A stretch of 64,000 nt of DNA from Eriocheir sinensis (GCF_024679095.1 NW_026111743.1:476001-540000); one strand, 5' to 3'; counted from the stretch's first letter, positions 1-15,166 are shown. The notes: generated by a model not told the origin, from the letters alone. Numbers and translations are program-made.

Positions 1-142
1 TAAAATATTGTAAATTTGTGTCAAAATATATAAACAAATACAAATAAAATAATGTAAATTTGTATGAAAATAATATACAAAATACACATAGAATAAAGTC
101 AAATCGTATCAAAATGAATGAGCAGAATATCAATAAAATAAT
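1..142 (-). repeat. 45-bp satellite array, block 1 (T-rich strand on minus)
   Basis: The block enters from outside the window. Monomers read as TACAAAATACACAT on the plus strand, so the T-rich strand is minus. Its last 20 bp (123-142) pair with the first bases of the next, oppositely oriented block. No gene is seen. Confidence 0.9.
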
Positions 143-154
143 GTAAATTTGTAT

Positions 155-174
<20 letters not shown>
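123..174. repeat. Inverted repeat at satellite orientation switch
   Basis: Two perfect 20-bp arms, 123-142 and 155-174, are separated by a 12-bp spacer. They mark the point where the satellite flips from minus to plus orientation. Both arms are the same monomer type (ATTCTG-containing), so the switch joins two copies of it head to head. Confidence 0.85.
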
Positions 175-3290
<3,116 letters not shown>

Positions 3291-3299
3291 TTTAAACAT

Positions 3300-3360
3300 G
3301 TATAAAAATATATTATATTATAGATATTTTTATTGAAATTTGCGATATTTATGTGTATTT
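3300..3360. repeat. Recurrent inversion junction, copy 1
   Basis: Minus-oriented monomers meet plus-oriented ones through AAATATATTATATTATA and then TTTTTATTGAAATTTGCG. The same junction is found near 40600-40650 and 55315-55370, and as its reverse complement near 26145-26205. Confidence 0.8.
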
Positions 3361-3893
3361 TGTATATGTTTTCTCATTAATATTTACATTATTTTATTGG
3401 TATTTTGTTTATTTATTTTGATACGAATTTACATGATTTTATATGTACTTTGTATATATATTTTTACACGCATTTACATTATTTGGTATTTATTTTGAAT
3501 ATATATCTTTATACAAATTCATGGAATTTTATGTGCATTTGTATATATATTTTCATATAAATTTACATTATTTTATGTGTATTTTGTACATATATTTCAT
3601 TACAAATTTACCTTATTATATGTTTATTTTGTATATTTATTTCATTTAATATTAAATTATTCTATGTGTATATTTGTATTTGTATTTAGGTTATTTTATG
3701 TGTATTTTCTGTATATATTTTCATCCAAAAAATTACATTATTTTATTGGTATTTTGTTAATTTAATTCGATAAGAATTTAGATTATTTCATAGGTATTTT
3801 GTATACATATTTTTATACGCATTTACATTATTTAATGTGTGTTTGTATATATATTTTTATGCAAAATTACTTTATTTTATGTGCATTTTTGTA
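3335..3893 (+). repeat. 45-bp satellite array, block 4 (plus)
   Basis: A short plus-oriented block. It holds the GTATTTGTATTTAGG marker monomer near 3675. Much of 3421-3890 is the reverse complement of about 17240-17640. No gene is seen. Confidence 0.88.
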
Positions 3894-3894
3894 C

Positions 3895-4923
<1,029 letters not shown>

Positions 4924-4925
4924 GT

Positions 4926-4970
4926 TCGCTAGATCGCGATTTCGGGTCCTAGACCCTTCCTCAGTAGCGA
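4926..4970 (-). ncRNA. Hammerhead ribozyme 3 (B/C spacer)
   Basis: On the minus strand the order is stem I TCGCTA (4970-4965), core CTGAGGA, an extra A, stem II GGGTC-TAG-GACCC, core GAAA, tiny stem III ATCG/CGAT sharing the last core A, cleavage-site C (4932), then stem I TAGCGA (4931-4926). All conserved core positions are present. Predicted cleavage lies between 4932 and 4931, 8 nt before the ATG at 4923. Hammerheads in PLE terminal repeats are established. The fold here was worked out by eye. Confidence 0.85.
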
Positions 4971-5021
4971 GGTCTTTCCTTGGTAAGGATACCGGAGAGA
5001 ATGGCTTGAGCGGGGGTGGAT

Positions 5022-7550
5022 TTATACCGCTGTGTTGGTCGTCCCACTGCGCGTCCTGGTCTCTGATTGGCTGGCAGGTGTTACTACGGGCTGCGCGGGA
5101 TTACTCGTCAAACTTGTTCTTCGCGCACTTGGTAGGGCTTGTAGATCTTCTGCCTGCATGTTTAATGTCGGGTTTGTTGTTTTGATGTAGAGTGCCTCTA
5201 GGATGGGGAGGCGTCTTGTGTCAGGACATGTTGTCAGGATCTCCGTGTTGTTTTCCAGCATTTCTCTTGTGATGTTGATTCTATGCTGCTCCTTCAGGTG
5301 TTTCTTGGGTGCTCCTGACGCGAGGTGGAATGTCAGTCGTCGCGAGAGTCTTGTTGTCGTCATGCCAACATAGGTAGAGGGAAGGACTTCACAGTTTCCT
5401 TGGTTGCACGTGAACCTATATATGACATGCGACTTTTGTAGGCTCTCTATCTCTTTTGAGGGGGTGTTTTTCAGAAGGAGATGGCTGGTTTTCTTGGTCT
5501 TGTAGTATATGACCAGCTTTACTTGTTTGTTGGGGTCGGATGGCTTGACGTTTCTTCTTACTATTTGTGTAATGACCCTCTCATCTTCTTTGTAGGCGGT
5601 AGAGAATGTCGCTTTGTAAAAAATGCTGATGTCTTCTTTCTTCTCCTCTTTCTGCTTCTTGCTGTGCCAGCCGTCTATGATCTTCTTCGTCAGGCGGCTG
5701 ATGTCCTTTTCGCTGAAGCCGTTGTTTATCAGAACTTGAGTTGAGCGCTCTATTTGTTGATGGACTTGCTTCCACGTACTGCAGTGTGTGAGCGCTCTTC
5801 TGATATAGGCGCAGATGGTGGAATCCTTGTACTTCGTGGGGCACTCACTTCGTCCGTTTAAGCAAAATCCTGGGTTCGTTGGTTTGGTGTAGACGCTGGT
5901 GGTAAATCTTCCGTCTTCTTGTTGGACGAGGACGTCTAGAAAAGGCATGGCTCCGTCTTCGCTGTTTTCCATGGTGAATTTCAGTCCGGAGGTTTCTTGG
6001 AGGTGGAGTCTAAGGCGTTCTGCTTCGGTGGCATCCTTTGTCTTGATGAATATATCGTCAATATACCGGCAGTATATATCTGGCTTTTCTATTATCTTGA
6101 AAACTTCCTCCTCGATGCAGCCCATGAAAAAATTTGCCAAGAGTACACCAAGAGGAGAACCCATGGCTACGCCGTCTACCTGGCAGTATTTGTTTCCCCG
6201 GGGGCAGATGAACGGTGCTTCCTTTGTACAGCATTCCAGTAGTTCTCGAAGTACAGCTTCTGGGATGGCGAGGGTAGGTGTAGAGTTGTTTTTATACACA
6301 CGGTCGACGATGTAGTTGATGGTGCGGTCCACGGGGACATTCGTAAAGAGGGATTCGGCGTCTAGTGAAGCAACTCTTCCTCCCGCGTTGTTGTTCTTGA
6401 GAATGTCGATGAGGTCTGTTGCTGACTGCAGGCAATAGGTGGTTGGGATGTACGGTGTAAGGAGGGCGCACAATCTCTTTGCGATGTTGTAGGTAGGGGT
6501 TGGGATTTGAGATATTATTGGTCTCAATTTGTTGCCTGGCTTGTGAGTCTTGACATTGCCATAGCAGTATCCCATCTCATATTCGCCGGTGAGTCGGTCG
6601 AACTTGACGTCGCAGGTGGAGTTATTTTTCGCTATTAGTTTGTTGAGTCTTTTCTTGAGGGCTTCCGTCGGGTTTCTTGTTATTTTCTTAAACTTGGTTG
6701 TGTCGCTGAGGATGTTGTCAATCTTGCTTAAGTATTCCTTGGTGTCGATGAGAACGTATGCAGCAGCCTTATCTGCTCTTCTGATGGTAATGGCAGGATC
6801 AGATCGAAGTTCTTTCGCCGCATCGATGTGTCTTTTCTCGAGTATGTTACTGTTGTAGTGGCCTCTTGATTTTGTCGACTCCGTGATCACTTCTTGCTTG
6901 AAAGTTGGGCTTACAATCACCTGGCCGCTTTTTTGTAATTTCTCTACGTTGTCTATGAGTACTTCAGATTCGACTCGTTTCTGGAATTTGCTTGGTCTTG
7001 ACAGTACGTGGCAGTTGAGACCCATATTAAGTACTTCATGTTGGTCTGTAGTAAGAGTATTGCTGGTTAAGTTGATGTACGAGTCTTTAGGACGCGAATA
7101 CTTGACGTTGCCACCGTTTAATCTAACCAGTTTGTTTTGGTTAGCTCTGGCAATGGAATGCCTGTGTTTGTCTAGAGCCTCTTTTAGTTTGGTGTCTATG
7201 ATCTCCTTTACAGAGGCGTCAACGTCAGTATTCTGCCATTTCTCATCGAGCTCCTCGAGTTGTTGCTGAAGCTCTTCTACCTTTAGCTGGAGTTCTCTTA
7301 TCCTTTGCTTCATGAAGTTAGTTCTTTCTTCATTGTTCGGCCTGTGTCGGCGTCTTCTGCTCGTGTTAACTGCCCCATCACTGGGAATATTGAGGGTGTA
7401 TATGGGCAGGAGTCTTTCTCTAATGCATATCTCATTGAATGTGATAGCTAGTTGAGCATTGATTACTTTTCTTAAGATATTCTCCTTATATCTTATGATA
7501 GTCTTAAACTCTTTCTTAATCGGCTGTATGACTTCGCCGAAGCTAGTCAT
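5022..7550 (-). CDS. Penelope-like reverse transcriptase with C-terminal GIY-YIG endonuclease (copy B, intact)
   Basis: An 842-residue protein that would copy the element RNA at a nicked chromosomal target. Residues 65-70 are basic (RRRRHR, possible nuclear signal) and about 73-104 form a Glu/Leu/Gln-rich coiled coil. [13 protein letters not shown] (258-270) matches the conserved region before the RT that usually reads DKG, here DKA. RT motif A has D397 in [12 protein letters not shown], motif B is GVAMGSP (460-466), and motif C is YIDD (496-499). The nuclease has VIY at 709-711, a Cys pair C715 and C720, YVG at 727-729, then R738, H742, H751 and H756. The likely metal-binding Glu is E785 in ILEALYI. 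A Cys pair between the GIY and YIG halves is typical of PLE nucleases. The start follows the hammerhead cleavage site by 8 nt and no earlier in-frame Met is plausible. No stops or frameshifts are visible. Copy B is the only candidate active copy here. The family assignment is secure; activity is inferred. Confidence 0.95.
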   Translation of the reverse strand: MTSFGEVIQPIKKEFKTIIRYKENILRKVINAQLAITFNEICIRERLLPIYTLNIPSDGAVNTSRRRRHRPNNEERTNFMKQRIRELQLKVEELQQQLEELDEKWQNTDVDASVKEIIDTKLKEALDKHRHSIARANQNKLVRLNGGNVKYSRPKDSYINLTSNTLTTDQHEVLNMGLNCHVLSRPSKFQKRVESEVLIDNVEKLQKSGQVIVSPTFKQEVITESTKSRGHYNSNILEKRHIDAAKELRSDPAITIRRADKAAAYVLIDTKEYLSKIDNILSDTTKFKKITRNPTEALKKRLNKLIAKNNSTCDVKFDRLTGEYEMGYCYGNVKTHKPGNKLRPIISQIPTPTYNIAKRLCALLTPYIPTTYCLQSATDLIDILKNNNAGGRVASLDAESLFTNVPVDRTINYIVDRVYKNNSTPTLAIPEAVLRELLECCTKEAPFICPRGNKYCQVDGVAMGSPLGVLLANFFMGCIEEEVFKIIEKPDIYCRYIDDIFIKTKDATEAERLRLHLQETSGLKFTMENSEDGAMPFLDVLVQQEDGRFTTSVYTKPTNPGFCLNGRSECPTKYKDSTICAYIRRALTHCSTWKQVHQQIERSTQVLINNGFSEKDISRLTKKIIDGWHSKKQKEEKKEDISIFYKATFSTAYKEDERVITQIVRRNVKPSDPNKQVKLVIYYKTKKTSHLLLKNTPSKEIESLQKSHVIYRFTCNQGNCEVLPSTYVGMTTTRLSRRLTFHLASGAPKKHLKEQHRINITREMLENNTEILTTCPDTRRLPILEALYIKTTNPTLNMQAEDLQALPSARRTSLTSNPAQPVVTPASQSETRTRSGTTNTAV

Positions 7551-7552
7551 GT

Positions 7553-7597
7553 TCGCTAGATCGCGATTTCGGGTCCTAGACCCTTCCTCAGTAGCGA
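7553..7597 (-). ncRNA. Hammerhead ribozyme 2 (A/B spacer)
   Basis: The same 45-nt motif as at 4926-4970. Stem I is 7597-7592 with 7558-7553, core CTGAGGA 7591-7585, extra A 7584, stem II 7583-7579 with 7575-7571, GAAA 7570-7567, and stem III 7567-7564 with 7563-7560. Predicted cleavage is after C at 7559. Cuts here and at 4932/4931 would release an RNA from 7558 to 4932, 2627 nt, holding the whole copy B ORF and a 90-nt tail. Confidence 0.87.
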
Positions 7598-7655
7598 GGT
7601 CTTTCCTTGGTAAGGATACCGGAGAGAATGGCTTGTGTGGGGAGCGGGGGTGGAT

Positions 7656-9749
7656 TTATACCGCTGTGTTGGTCGTCCCACTGCGCGTCCTGGTCTCTGA
7701 TTGGCTGGCAGGTGTTACTACGGGCTGCGCGGGGGTACTCGTCAAACTTGTTCTTCGCGCACTTGGTAGGGCTTGTAGATCTTCTGCCTGCATGTTTAAT
7801 GTCGGGTTTGTTGTTTTGATGTAGAGTGCCTCTAGGATGGGGAGGCGTCTTGTGTCAGGACATGTTGTCAGGATCTCCGTGTTGTTTTCCAGCATTTCTC
7901 TTGTGATGTTGATTCTATGCTGCTCCTTCAGGTGTTTCTTGGGTGCTCCTGACGCGAGGTGGAATGTCAGTCGTCGCGAGAGTCTTGTTGTCGTCATGCC
8001 AACATAGGTAGAGGGAAGGACTTCACAGTTTCCTTGGTTGCACGTGAACCTATATATGACATGCGACTTTTGTAGGCTCTCTATCTCTTTTGAGGGGGTG
8101 TTTTTCAGAAGGAGATGGCTGGTTTTCTTGGTCTTGTAGTATATGACCAGCTTTACTTGTTTGTTGGGGTCGGATGGCTTGACGTTTCTTCTTACTATTT
8201 GTGTAATGACCCTCATCTTCTTTGTAGGCGGTAGAGAATGTCGCTTTGTAAAAATGCTGATGTCTTCTTTCTTCTCCTCTTTCTGCTTCTTGCTGTGCCA
8301 GCCGTCTATGATCTTCTTCGTCAGGCGGCTGATGTCCTTTCGCTGAAGCCGTTGTTTATCAGAACTTGAGTTGAGCGCTCTATTTGTTGATGGACTTGCT
8401 TCCACGTACTGCAGTGTGTGAGCGCTCTTCTGATATAGGCGCAGATGGTGGAACTTGTACTTCGTGGGGCACTCACTTCGTCCGTTTAAGCAAAATCCTG
8501 GGTTCGTTGGTTTGGTGTAGACGCTGGTGGTAAATCTTCCGTCTTCTTGTTGGACGAGGACGTCTAGAAAAGGCATGGCTCCGTCTTCGCTGTTTTCCAT
8601 GGTGAATTTCAGTCCGGAGGTTTCTTGGAGGTGGAGTCTAAGGCGTTCTGCTTCGGTGGCATCCTTTGTCTTGATGAATATATCGTCAATATACCGGCAG
8701 TATATATCTGGCTTTTCTATTATCTTGAAAACTTCCACCTCGATGCAGCCCATGAAAAATTTGCCAAGAGTACACCAAGAGGAGAACCCATGGCTACGCC
8801 GTCTACCTGGCAGTATTTGTTTCCCCGGGGCAGATGAACGGTGCCTTTGTACAGCATTCCAGTAGTTCTCGAAGTACAGCTTCTGGGATGGCGAGGTAGG
8901 TGTAGAGTTGTTTTTATACACACGGTCGACGATGTAGTTGATGGTGCGGTCCACGGGGACATTCGTAAAGAGGGATTCGGCGTCTAGTGAAGCAACTCTT
9001 CCTCCCGCGTTGTTGTTCTTGAGAATGTCGATGAGGTCTGTTGCTGACTGCAGGCAATAGGTGGTTGGGATGTACGGTGTAAGGAGGGCGCACAATCTCT
9101 TTGCGATGTTGTAGGTAGGGGTTGGGATTTGAGATATTATTGGTCTCAATTTGTTGCCTGGCTTGTGAGTCTTGACATTGCCATAGCAGTATCCCATCTC
9201 ATATTCGCCGGTGAGTCGGTCGAACTTGACGTCGCAGGTGGAGTTATTTTTCGCTATTAGTTTGTTGAGTCTTTTCTTGAGGGCTTCCGTCGGGTTTCTT
9301 GTTATTTTCTTAAACTTGGTTGTGTCGCTGAGGATGTTGTCAATCTTGCTTAAGTATTCCTTGGTGTCGATGAGAACGTATGCAGCAGCCTTATCTGCTC
9401 TTCTGATGGTAATGGCAGGATCAGATCGAAGTTCTTTCGCCGCATCGATGTGTCTTTTCTCGAGTATGTTACTGTTGTAGTGGCCTCTTGATTTTGTCGA
9501 CTCCGTGATCACTTCTTGCTTGAAAGTTGGGCTTACAATCACCTGGCCGCTTTTTTGTAATTTCTCTACGTTGTCTATGAGTACTTCAGATTCGACTCGT
9601 TTCTGGAATTTGCTTGGTCTTGACAGTACGTGGCAGTTGAGACCCATATTAAGTACTTCATGTTGGTCTGTAGTAAGAGTATTGCTGGTTAAGTTGATGT
9701 ACGAGTCTTTAGGACGCGAATACTTGACGTTGCCACCGTTTAATCTAAC
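7656..9749 (-). pseudogene. PLE RT/endonuclease ORF, 5'-truncated and frameshifted (copy A)
   Basis: Matches copy B from about residue 142 to the stop. The first Met is at 9647 (equivalent to M176), giving 663 codons. Relative to copy B it has eight small deletions and no insertions: 2 bp near 8214, 1 bp near 8250, 1 bp near 8337, 2 bp near 8453, 1 bp near 8757, 1 bp near 8827, 3 bp near 8845 and 1 bp near 8897. They form three groups that each total a multiple of 3, so the frame stays open although three stretches are read out of frame. The RT motif B region (GVAMGSP) is lost, so this protein could not be an active RT. YIDD and the GIY-YIG domain are read correctly. I noticed only two substitutions against copy B (near 8737, Glu to Val, and 7735, Asn to Thr). 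The excess of short deletions over substitutions suggests sequencing or assembly error as well as true decay. Confidence 0.88.
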
Positions 9750-9770
9750 GTTTAATCACCGTTTAATCTA
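9750..9770. other. Patched filler at the junction of copy A and the inverted fragment
   Basis: Copy A ends in CCACCGTTTAATCTAAC. The filler then repeats GTTTAATC and CACCGTTTAATCTA before AACATGCAGG of the inverted fragment. The repeated words are copied from the adjacent end of copy A, as expected from template slippage during reverse transcription or repair. Confidence 0.8.
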
Positions 9771-9773
9771 AAC

Positions 9774-9911
9774 ATGCAGGCAGAAGATCTACAAGCCCTA
9801 CCAAGTGCGCGAAGAACAAGTTTGACGAGTAATCCCGCGCAGCCCGTAGTAACACCTGCCAGCCAATCAGAGACCAGGACGCGCAGTGGGACGACCAACA
9901 CAGCGGTATAA
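9774..9911 (+). pseudogene. PLE ORF, C-terminal fragment (inverted)
   Basis: Codons equivalent to M798-V842 plus the stop TAA at 9909-9911. This is the Ser/Thr/Pro-rich tail after the GIY-YIG domain. It has no domain of its own and is a by-product of the inverted insertion. Confidence 0.88.
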
Positions 9912-9969
9912 ATCCACCCCCGCTCCCCACACAAGCCATTCTCTCCGGTATCCTTACCAAGGAAAGACC

Positions 9970-10014
9970 TCGCTACTGAGGAAGGGTCTAGGACCCGAAA
10001 TCGCGATCTAGCGA
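9970..10014 (+). ncRNA. Hammerhead ribozyme 1 (in the inverted fragment)
   Basis: Stem I TCGCTA (9970-9975) pairs with TAGCGA (10009-10014). CTGAGGA is 9976-9982, extra A 9983, stem II 9984-9988 with 9992-9996 and loop TAG. GAAA is 9997-10000. ATCG (10000-10003) pairs with CGAT (10004-10007) with no loop. Cleavage is expected after C10008. The sequence is identical to the two minus-strand copies. Confidence 0.85.
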
Positions 10015-10016
10015 AC

Positions 10017-10133
10017 ATGACTAGCTTCGGCGAAGTCATACAGCCGATTAAGAAAGAGTTTAAGACTATCATAAGATATAAGGAGAATATCTTAAGAAAA
10101 GTAATCAATGCTCAACTAGCTATCACATTCAAT

Positions 10134-10136
<3 letters not shown>
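10017..10136 (+). pseudogene. PLE ORF, N-terminal fragment (inverted)
   Basis: Encodes residues 1-40 of the PLE protein from the ATG at 10017, then fuses with (TA)n after the codons for FNE. The break lies at GAGATAT, where element and TA tract share ATAT. Fragment C at the other end breaks 14-15 codons later, so the two ends were truncated independently. Confidence 0.88.
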
Positions 10137-10214
<78 letters not shown>

Positions 10215-10221
10215 GTATATA

Positions 10222-10286
<65 letters not shown>
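10135..10286. repeat. (TA)n microsatellite 4, right border of the PLE
   Basis: About 150 bp of TA, with three regularly spaced G interruptions between 10201 and 10230. It ends in ATACCAAAATACAC, the right half of the monomer whose left half lies at about 4545-4577. Confidence 0.92.
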
Positions 10287-10289
<3 letters not shown>

Positions 10290-12702
10290 AAAATACACAT
10301 AAAATATTTAAATTTGTATTGAAATAAATATACAAAATACACCTTCATTAAGGTAAATTTGTATTGAAATATATATGCAAAATACATATAAAACAATTTA
10401 AATTTGTTTCAAAATATATATACGAATACACAAAGTAACGTACATTTCTATAAAAATATATATACAAAATACACATAAAATGAAGTAAATAAGTAAAAAA
10501 AAATGTATACAAAATACACATATAAATTTGTATGAAAATATATCAACAAATACACATAAAATAATATGAATTTGTATAAAATTTGTTTCAAAATATATAC
10601 GAATACACACAATAAAATAACGTAAATTTTTATGAAAATGTATATACAAAATACACATAAAATAATTTAAATACATAGAAAAATATATATACAAAATACA
10701 CATAAAATAATGTAAATTCGTATCAAAATAAATAAACAAAATTCCAATAAAAGAATGTATATTTGTAGGAAATATATATACAAAATACAAATAAAATAAG
10801 TAGAATTTGTATTAAAATATATACAAAAATACACATAAATAATTTAAATTTGTTTGAAAATATATATGCAAAATACACATAAAATTAGGCAAATTTGTAT
10901 TGAAATACATATAAAAAATTCACATAAAATAATGTAAATTTGTATGAAAATATATAAACAAATACACATAAAATAACGTAAATTTGGATAAAATATATAT
11001 ACAAAATAAACATTACATAATGTAAATATGTATAAAATAAAATATATATATACAAAATACACATAGAATAATGTTAAATCGTATCAAAATAAATAAACAG
11101 AATATTAATAAAATAATGTAAATTTGTATGAAAATAAAGATGCAAAATACCCATAAAAAATATATATACAAAAATACACATAAAATAATTTAATTTGTAT
11201 TAAAATAAATATACAAAATGCATATACAATAAAGTAAATTTGTATTGAAATAGATATGCAAAATACACATAGATAATGTAAATTTGTATCAAAATATATA
11301 TACGAATACACATAAAATAGAGGAAATTTCTATGAAAATATACATACACAATACATATAAAATGATGTAAATAAGTATAAAAATATATATATCAAATACA
11401 CCTAAATAATGTAAATTCGTATCAAAATAAATAAACAAAATTCCGATAAAAAACGTATATTTGTAGGAAAATAAATATACAAAATACACATAAAATAACG
11501 AAAATTTGTATAAAAATATATACAAAAAAAACACGAAAATAATATCAATTTATATGAAAATTGATATACAAAATACACATATAATTAGTTAAATTTGTAT
11601 TTAAATACATGTACAAAATACACATAAAATAATGTAAATTTGTATGAAATGAAAACAAATACACTTAAAATAAGGTACATTTGTATAAAATATAAATAAA
11701 AAATACACATAGAATAATGTAAAATCGTATCAAAATAAGTACACAAAATATCAATGAAATAATATAAATTTGTATGAAAATAAAGATGCAAAATACCGAT
11801 AAAATAAAGCATATTTAAAAAAAAAATACATATACAAAAAGTCACATAGAATAGTTAAATTTGTATTAAAATTAATATACAAAATGCACATACTATAAGC
11901 TAAATTTGTATTGAAAAAAAAATGCAAAATACATATAAAACAGTGTAAATTTGTTTCAAAATATATAAACGAATACACATAAAATAACGTAGATTTCTAT
12001 AGGAATAAATATATAGAAAATACACATGAAATGATGTAAATACGTATTAAAATATATATACAAAATACACATTAAATAATGAAAACTCGCGTCAAAATAA
12101 ACAAAATATCAATAAAAGAATGTGTATTTGTATGAAAATAAATATACAAAATACACGTAAAATAACCTAAATTTGTATAAAACTATATACAAAAATACAT
12201 AAAAATAATTTAAATTTGTATGAAAATAAATATACAAAATACACATAAAATTAGGTAAATTTGTATTTAAATACATATACAAAATACACATAAAATAATT
12301 TAAATTTGAATGAATATAAATGAACAAATACACTTAAAATAACGTAAATTTGTATAAAAAAATATATACAAAACACAAATAGAATAATGTAAAATCGTAT
12401 TAAAATAAATACACAGAATATTAATAAAATAAATACCCATAAAATAACGCATTTTTTTTTATTTATAAAAATATATATACCAAAATACACATAAAAAATT
12501 AAATTTGTATTAAAATAAATATATAAAAAACACATACAATAAGGTAAATTTGTATTGAAATAGATATGGAAAATACATATAAAACAATGTAAATTTGTTT
12601 CAAAATATATATACGAATACACATAAAATAACGTCGATTTCTATAAAAATATATATACAAAATACACATAAAATGAAGTAAATACGTATAAAAAAATGTA
12701 TC
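10285..12702 (-). repeat. 45-bp satellite array, block 6 (minus), right flank of the PLE
   Basis: Continues the minus-oriented array of block 5 after the PLE. The first 140 bp match 59700-59840, where the same monomers lie next to the uninterrupted version of the split monomer. Open frames here are repeat artefacts. Confidence 0.9.
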
Positions 12703-12703
12703 A

Positions 12704-15166
12704 AATCTACATTATTTTATGTGTATTTTGTATACGTATTTCAACACAAATTTACCTAATTTTATGTGTATTTTGTATATTTATTTTCATACAAGTTTAA
12801 ATTATTTTTTTGTATTTTTGTATATATTTTTATACAAATTTAGGTTATTTTATGTGTATTTTGTATATCTATTTTCATAGAAATACACATTCTTTTATTG
12901 ATATTTTGTTTATTTATTTTGACGCGAATTTACATTATTTAATGTGTATTTTGTATTTATATTTTTATACGTATTTACATCATTTCATGTGTATTTTGTA
13001 TATATATTTCTATAGAAATCTATGTTATTTTATGTGTGTTTGTATATGTTTTGAAACAAATTTACACTGTTTTATGTGTATTTTGCATATTTTTTCAATA
13101 CAAATTTTCCTTATTATATGTGCATTTTGTATAGTAATTTTAATACAAATTCAATTATTCTATGTGTATTTTTGTTTATGTAATTTTATAAAAATATGCT
13201 TTAATTTATGGGTATTTTGCATCTTTATTTTCATACAAATTTACATTATTTTATAGATACTCTGTGTATTTGTTTTCATACGACTTTACATTATTCCATG
13301 TGTATTTTGTATATATATTTTATACAAATGTACGTTATTTTATGTGTAATTGTTTTCATTTCATACAAATTTACATTATTTTATGTGTATTTTGTACATG
13401 TATTTAAATACAAATTTAACTAATAATATAATTTTGTATATCTATTTTCATACAAATTGAAATTTTTTTTTGTGTGTACATATTTTTATACAAATTTTTG
13501 CTATTTTATGTGTATTTTGTATATTTATTTTCCAAAAAATATACGTTCTTTTATCGGAATTTTGTTTATTTATTTTGATACGAATTTACATTATTTTAGG
13601 GGTATTTGGTATATATATTTTTATACTTATTTACATCATTAAATATGTATTTTGTATGATTATTTTCATAGAAATTTACTCTATTTTATGTGTATTCGTA
13701 TATATCTTTTGATAAAAATTTACATTATTTATGTGTATTTTGCATATCTATTTTCATAGAAATTTACTTTATTGTATGTGCATTTTTTATATTTATTTTA
13801 ATACAAATTTAATTATTTTATGTGTATTTTTGTATATTTATTTTTATTACATTTACATTATTTTATTGATATTCTGTTTATTTATTTTTATACGATTTAA
13901 TATTATTTTATGTGTATTTTGTATATATATATTTTTATACATATTTACATTATATAATGTGTATTTATGTGTATTTCTTTATATATTTTCATACAAATAT
14001 ACATTATTTTATGTATATTTTGTATATGTATTTCAATATAAATTTGCCTAATTTTATGTGTATTTTGCATATCTATTTTCAAACTAGTTTAACTTATTTT
14101 TGTGTATTTTTGTATATATTTTTATAAAAAATTTAGTTATTTTATTTGTATTTTGTATAAATATTTTCCTACAAATATACACTCTTTTATTGGAATTTTG
14201 TCTATTTATTTTGATACGAATTTACATTATTTTATGTGTGTTTTGTATATATACTTTTCTACGTGTTTAAATTATTTTATGTGTATTTTGTATATACATT
14301 TTCATAAAAATTTACGTTATTTTCTTGTGTGTATTCGTATATATTTTGAAACAAATTTTATACAAATTCATGTTATTTTATGTGTATTTGTATAAATATT
14401 TTCATACAAATTTAGATGTGTATTTTGTATACATTTTTTTATACGTATTTAAGTACTTAACTTTATGTGTATTTTGTATATATATTTTTATAGAAATCTA
14501 CGTTGTTTTGTGTCTTTATTTTCATACAATTTTACATTATTTTATTAATATTCTGTGTATTTATTTTGATACGATTTTACCCTATTCTATTTGTGTTTTG
14601 TATATTTTTTTTCATTCATATTTGCATTATTTAATGTGTATTTTGTATATATATTTTATACAAATTTACGTTATTTAAAGTGTATTTGTTTATATATTTT
14701 CATTCAAATTTACATTATTTTATGTGTATTTTGTATATGTATTTCAATACAAATTTACCTAATTTTATGTGTATTTTGTATATTTATTTTCATACAAATT
14801 TTAATTATTTTTGTGTATTTTTGTATGTATTTTTTACATATATTTTTATAGAAAATTACGTTTTTTTATGTGTATTCGTATATATATTTTGAAAAAAATT
14901 TACCTTGTTTTATGTGTGTTTTGGATATCTATTTCAATATAAATTTACCATATTGTTTGTTCATTTTGTATATCAATTTCAATACAAATTTAATTATTTT
15001 ATGTGTATTTTTTATATGTATATTTATAAAAAATATGCTTTATTTTATTTGTATTTTGCATCTTTATTTCCATACAAATTTAGATTATCTTATTGACATT
15101 CTGTGTATTTATTTTGATACAATTTTACATTATTCTATGTGTATTTTGTATATATATTTTATAAAA
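12704..15166 (+). repeat. 45-bp satellite array, block 7 (plus)
   Basis: Plus-oriented monomers. The left switch is at AAAATGTATCAAATCTAC (about 12696-12713). The variant order around 12880-13430 (TTGACGCGAA, CATCATTTCATG, TTCAATACAAA, TTATGGGTATTTTGCATC) is the same as in blocks at 35.9, 37.2, 47.8 and 62.0 kb. Confidence 0.9.

Larger units (their letters stand above)
9769..10138 (+). mobile_element. Inverted PLE fragment (370 bp)
   Basis: Reads on plus, opposite to copies A-C: the last 45 codons, the leader with a hammerhead, then the first 40 codons, before running into (TA)n. It has the 7 bp that the B/C spacer lacks, but the Asn codon (SNPAQP) of copy B rather than the Thr of copy A, so it is not a simple copy of either junction. 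With 7422-7797 and 4795-5165 it forms long inverted repeats. Inverted partial copies at PLE ends are a known outcome of their insertion. Confidence 0.9.

Noticed and set aside
5481..7269. Plus-strand open frames opposite the PLE ORF (5481-5744, 5899-6315, 6589-6858, 6883-7269 and copies in 8143-9771)
   Set aside because: They are antisense shadows of the RT/endonuclease ORF, short, without motifs, and repeated only because the element is repeated.
7551..7655. Separate promoter in the PLE spacer
   Set aside because: The 105-bp spacer is largely filled by the hammerhead. I could not recognise initiator or downstream promoter elements with confidence.
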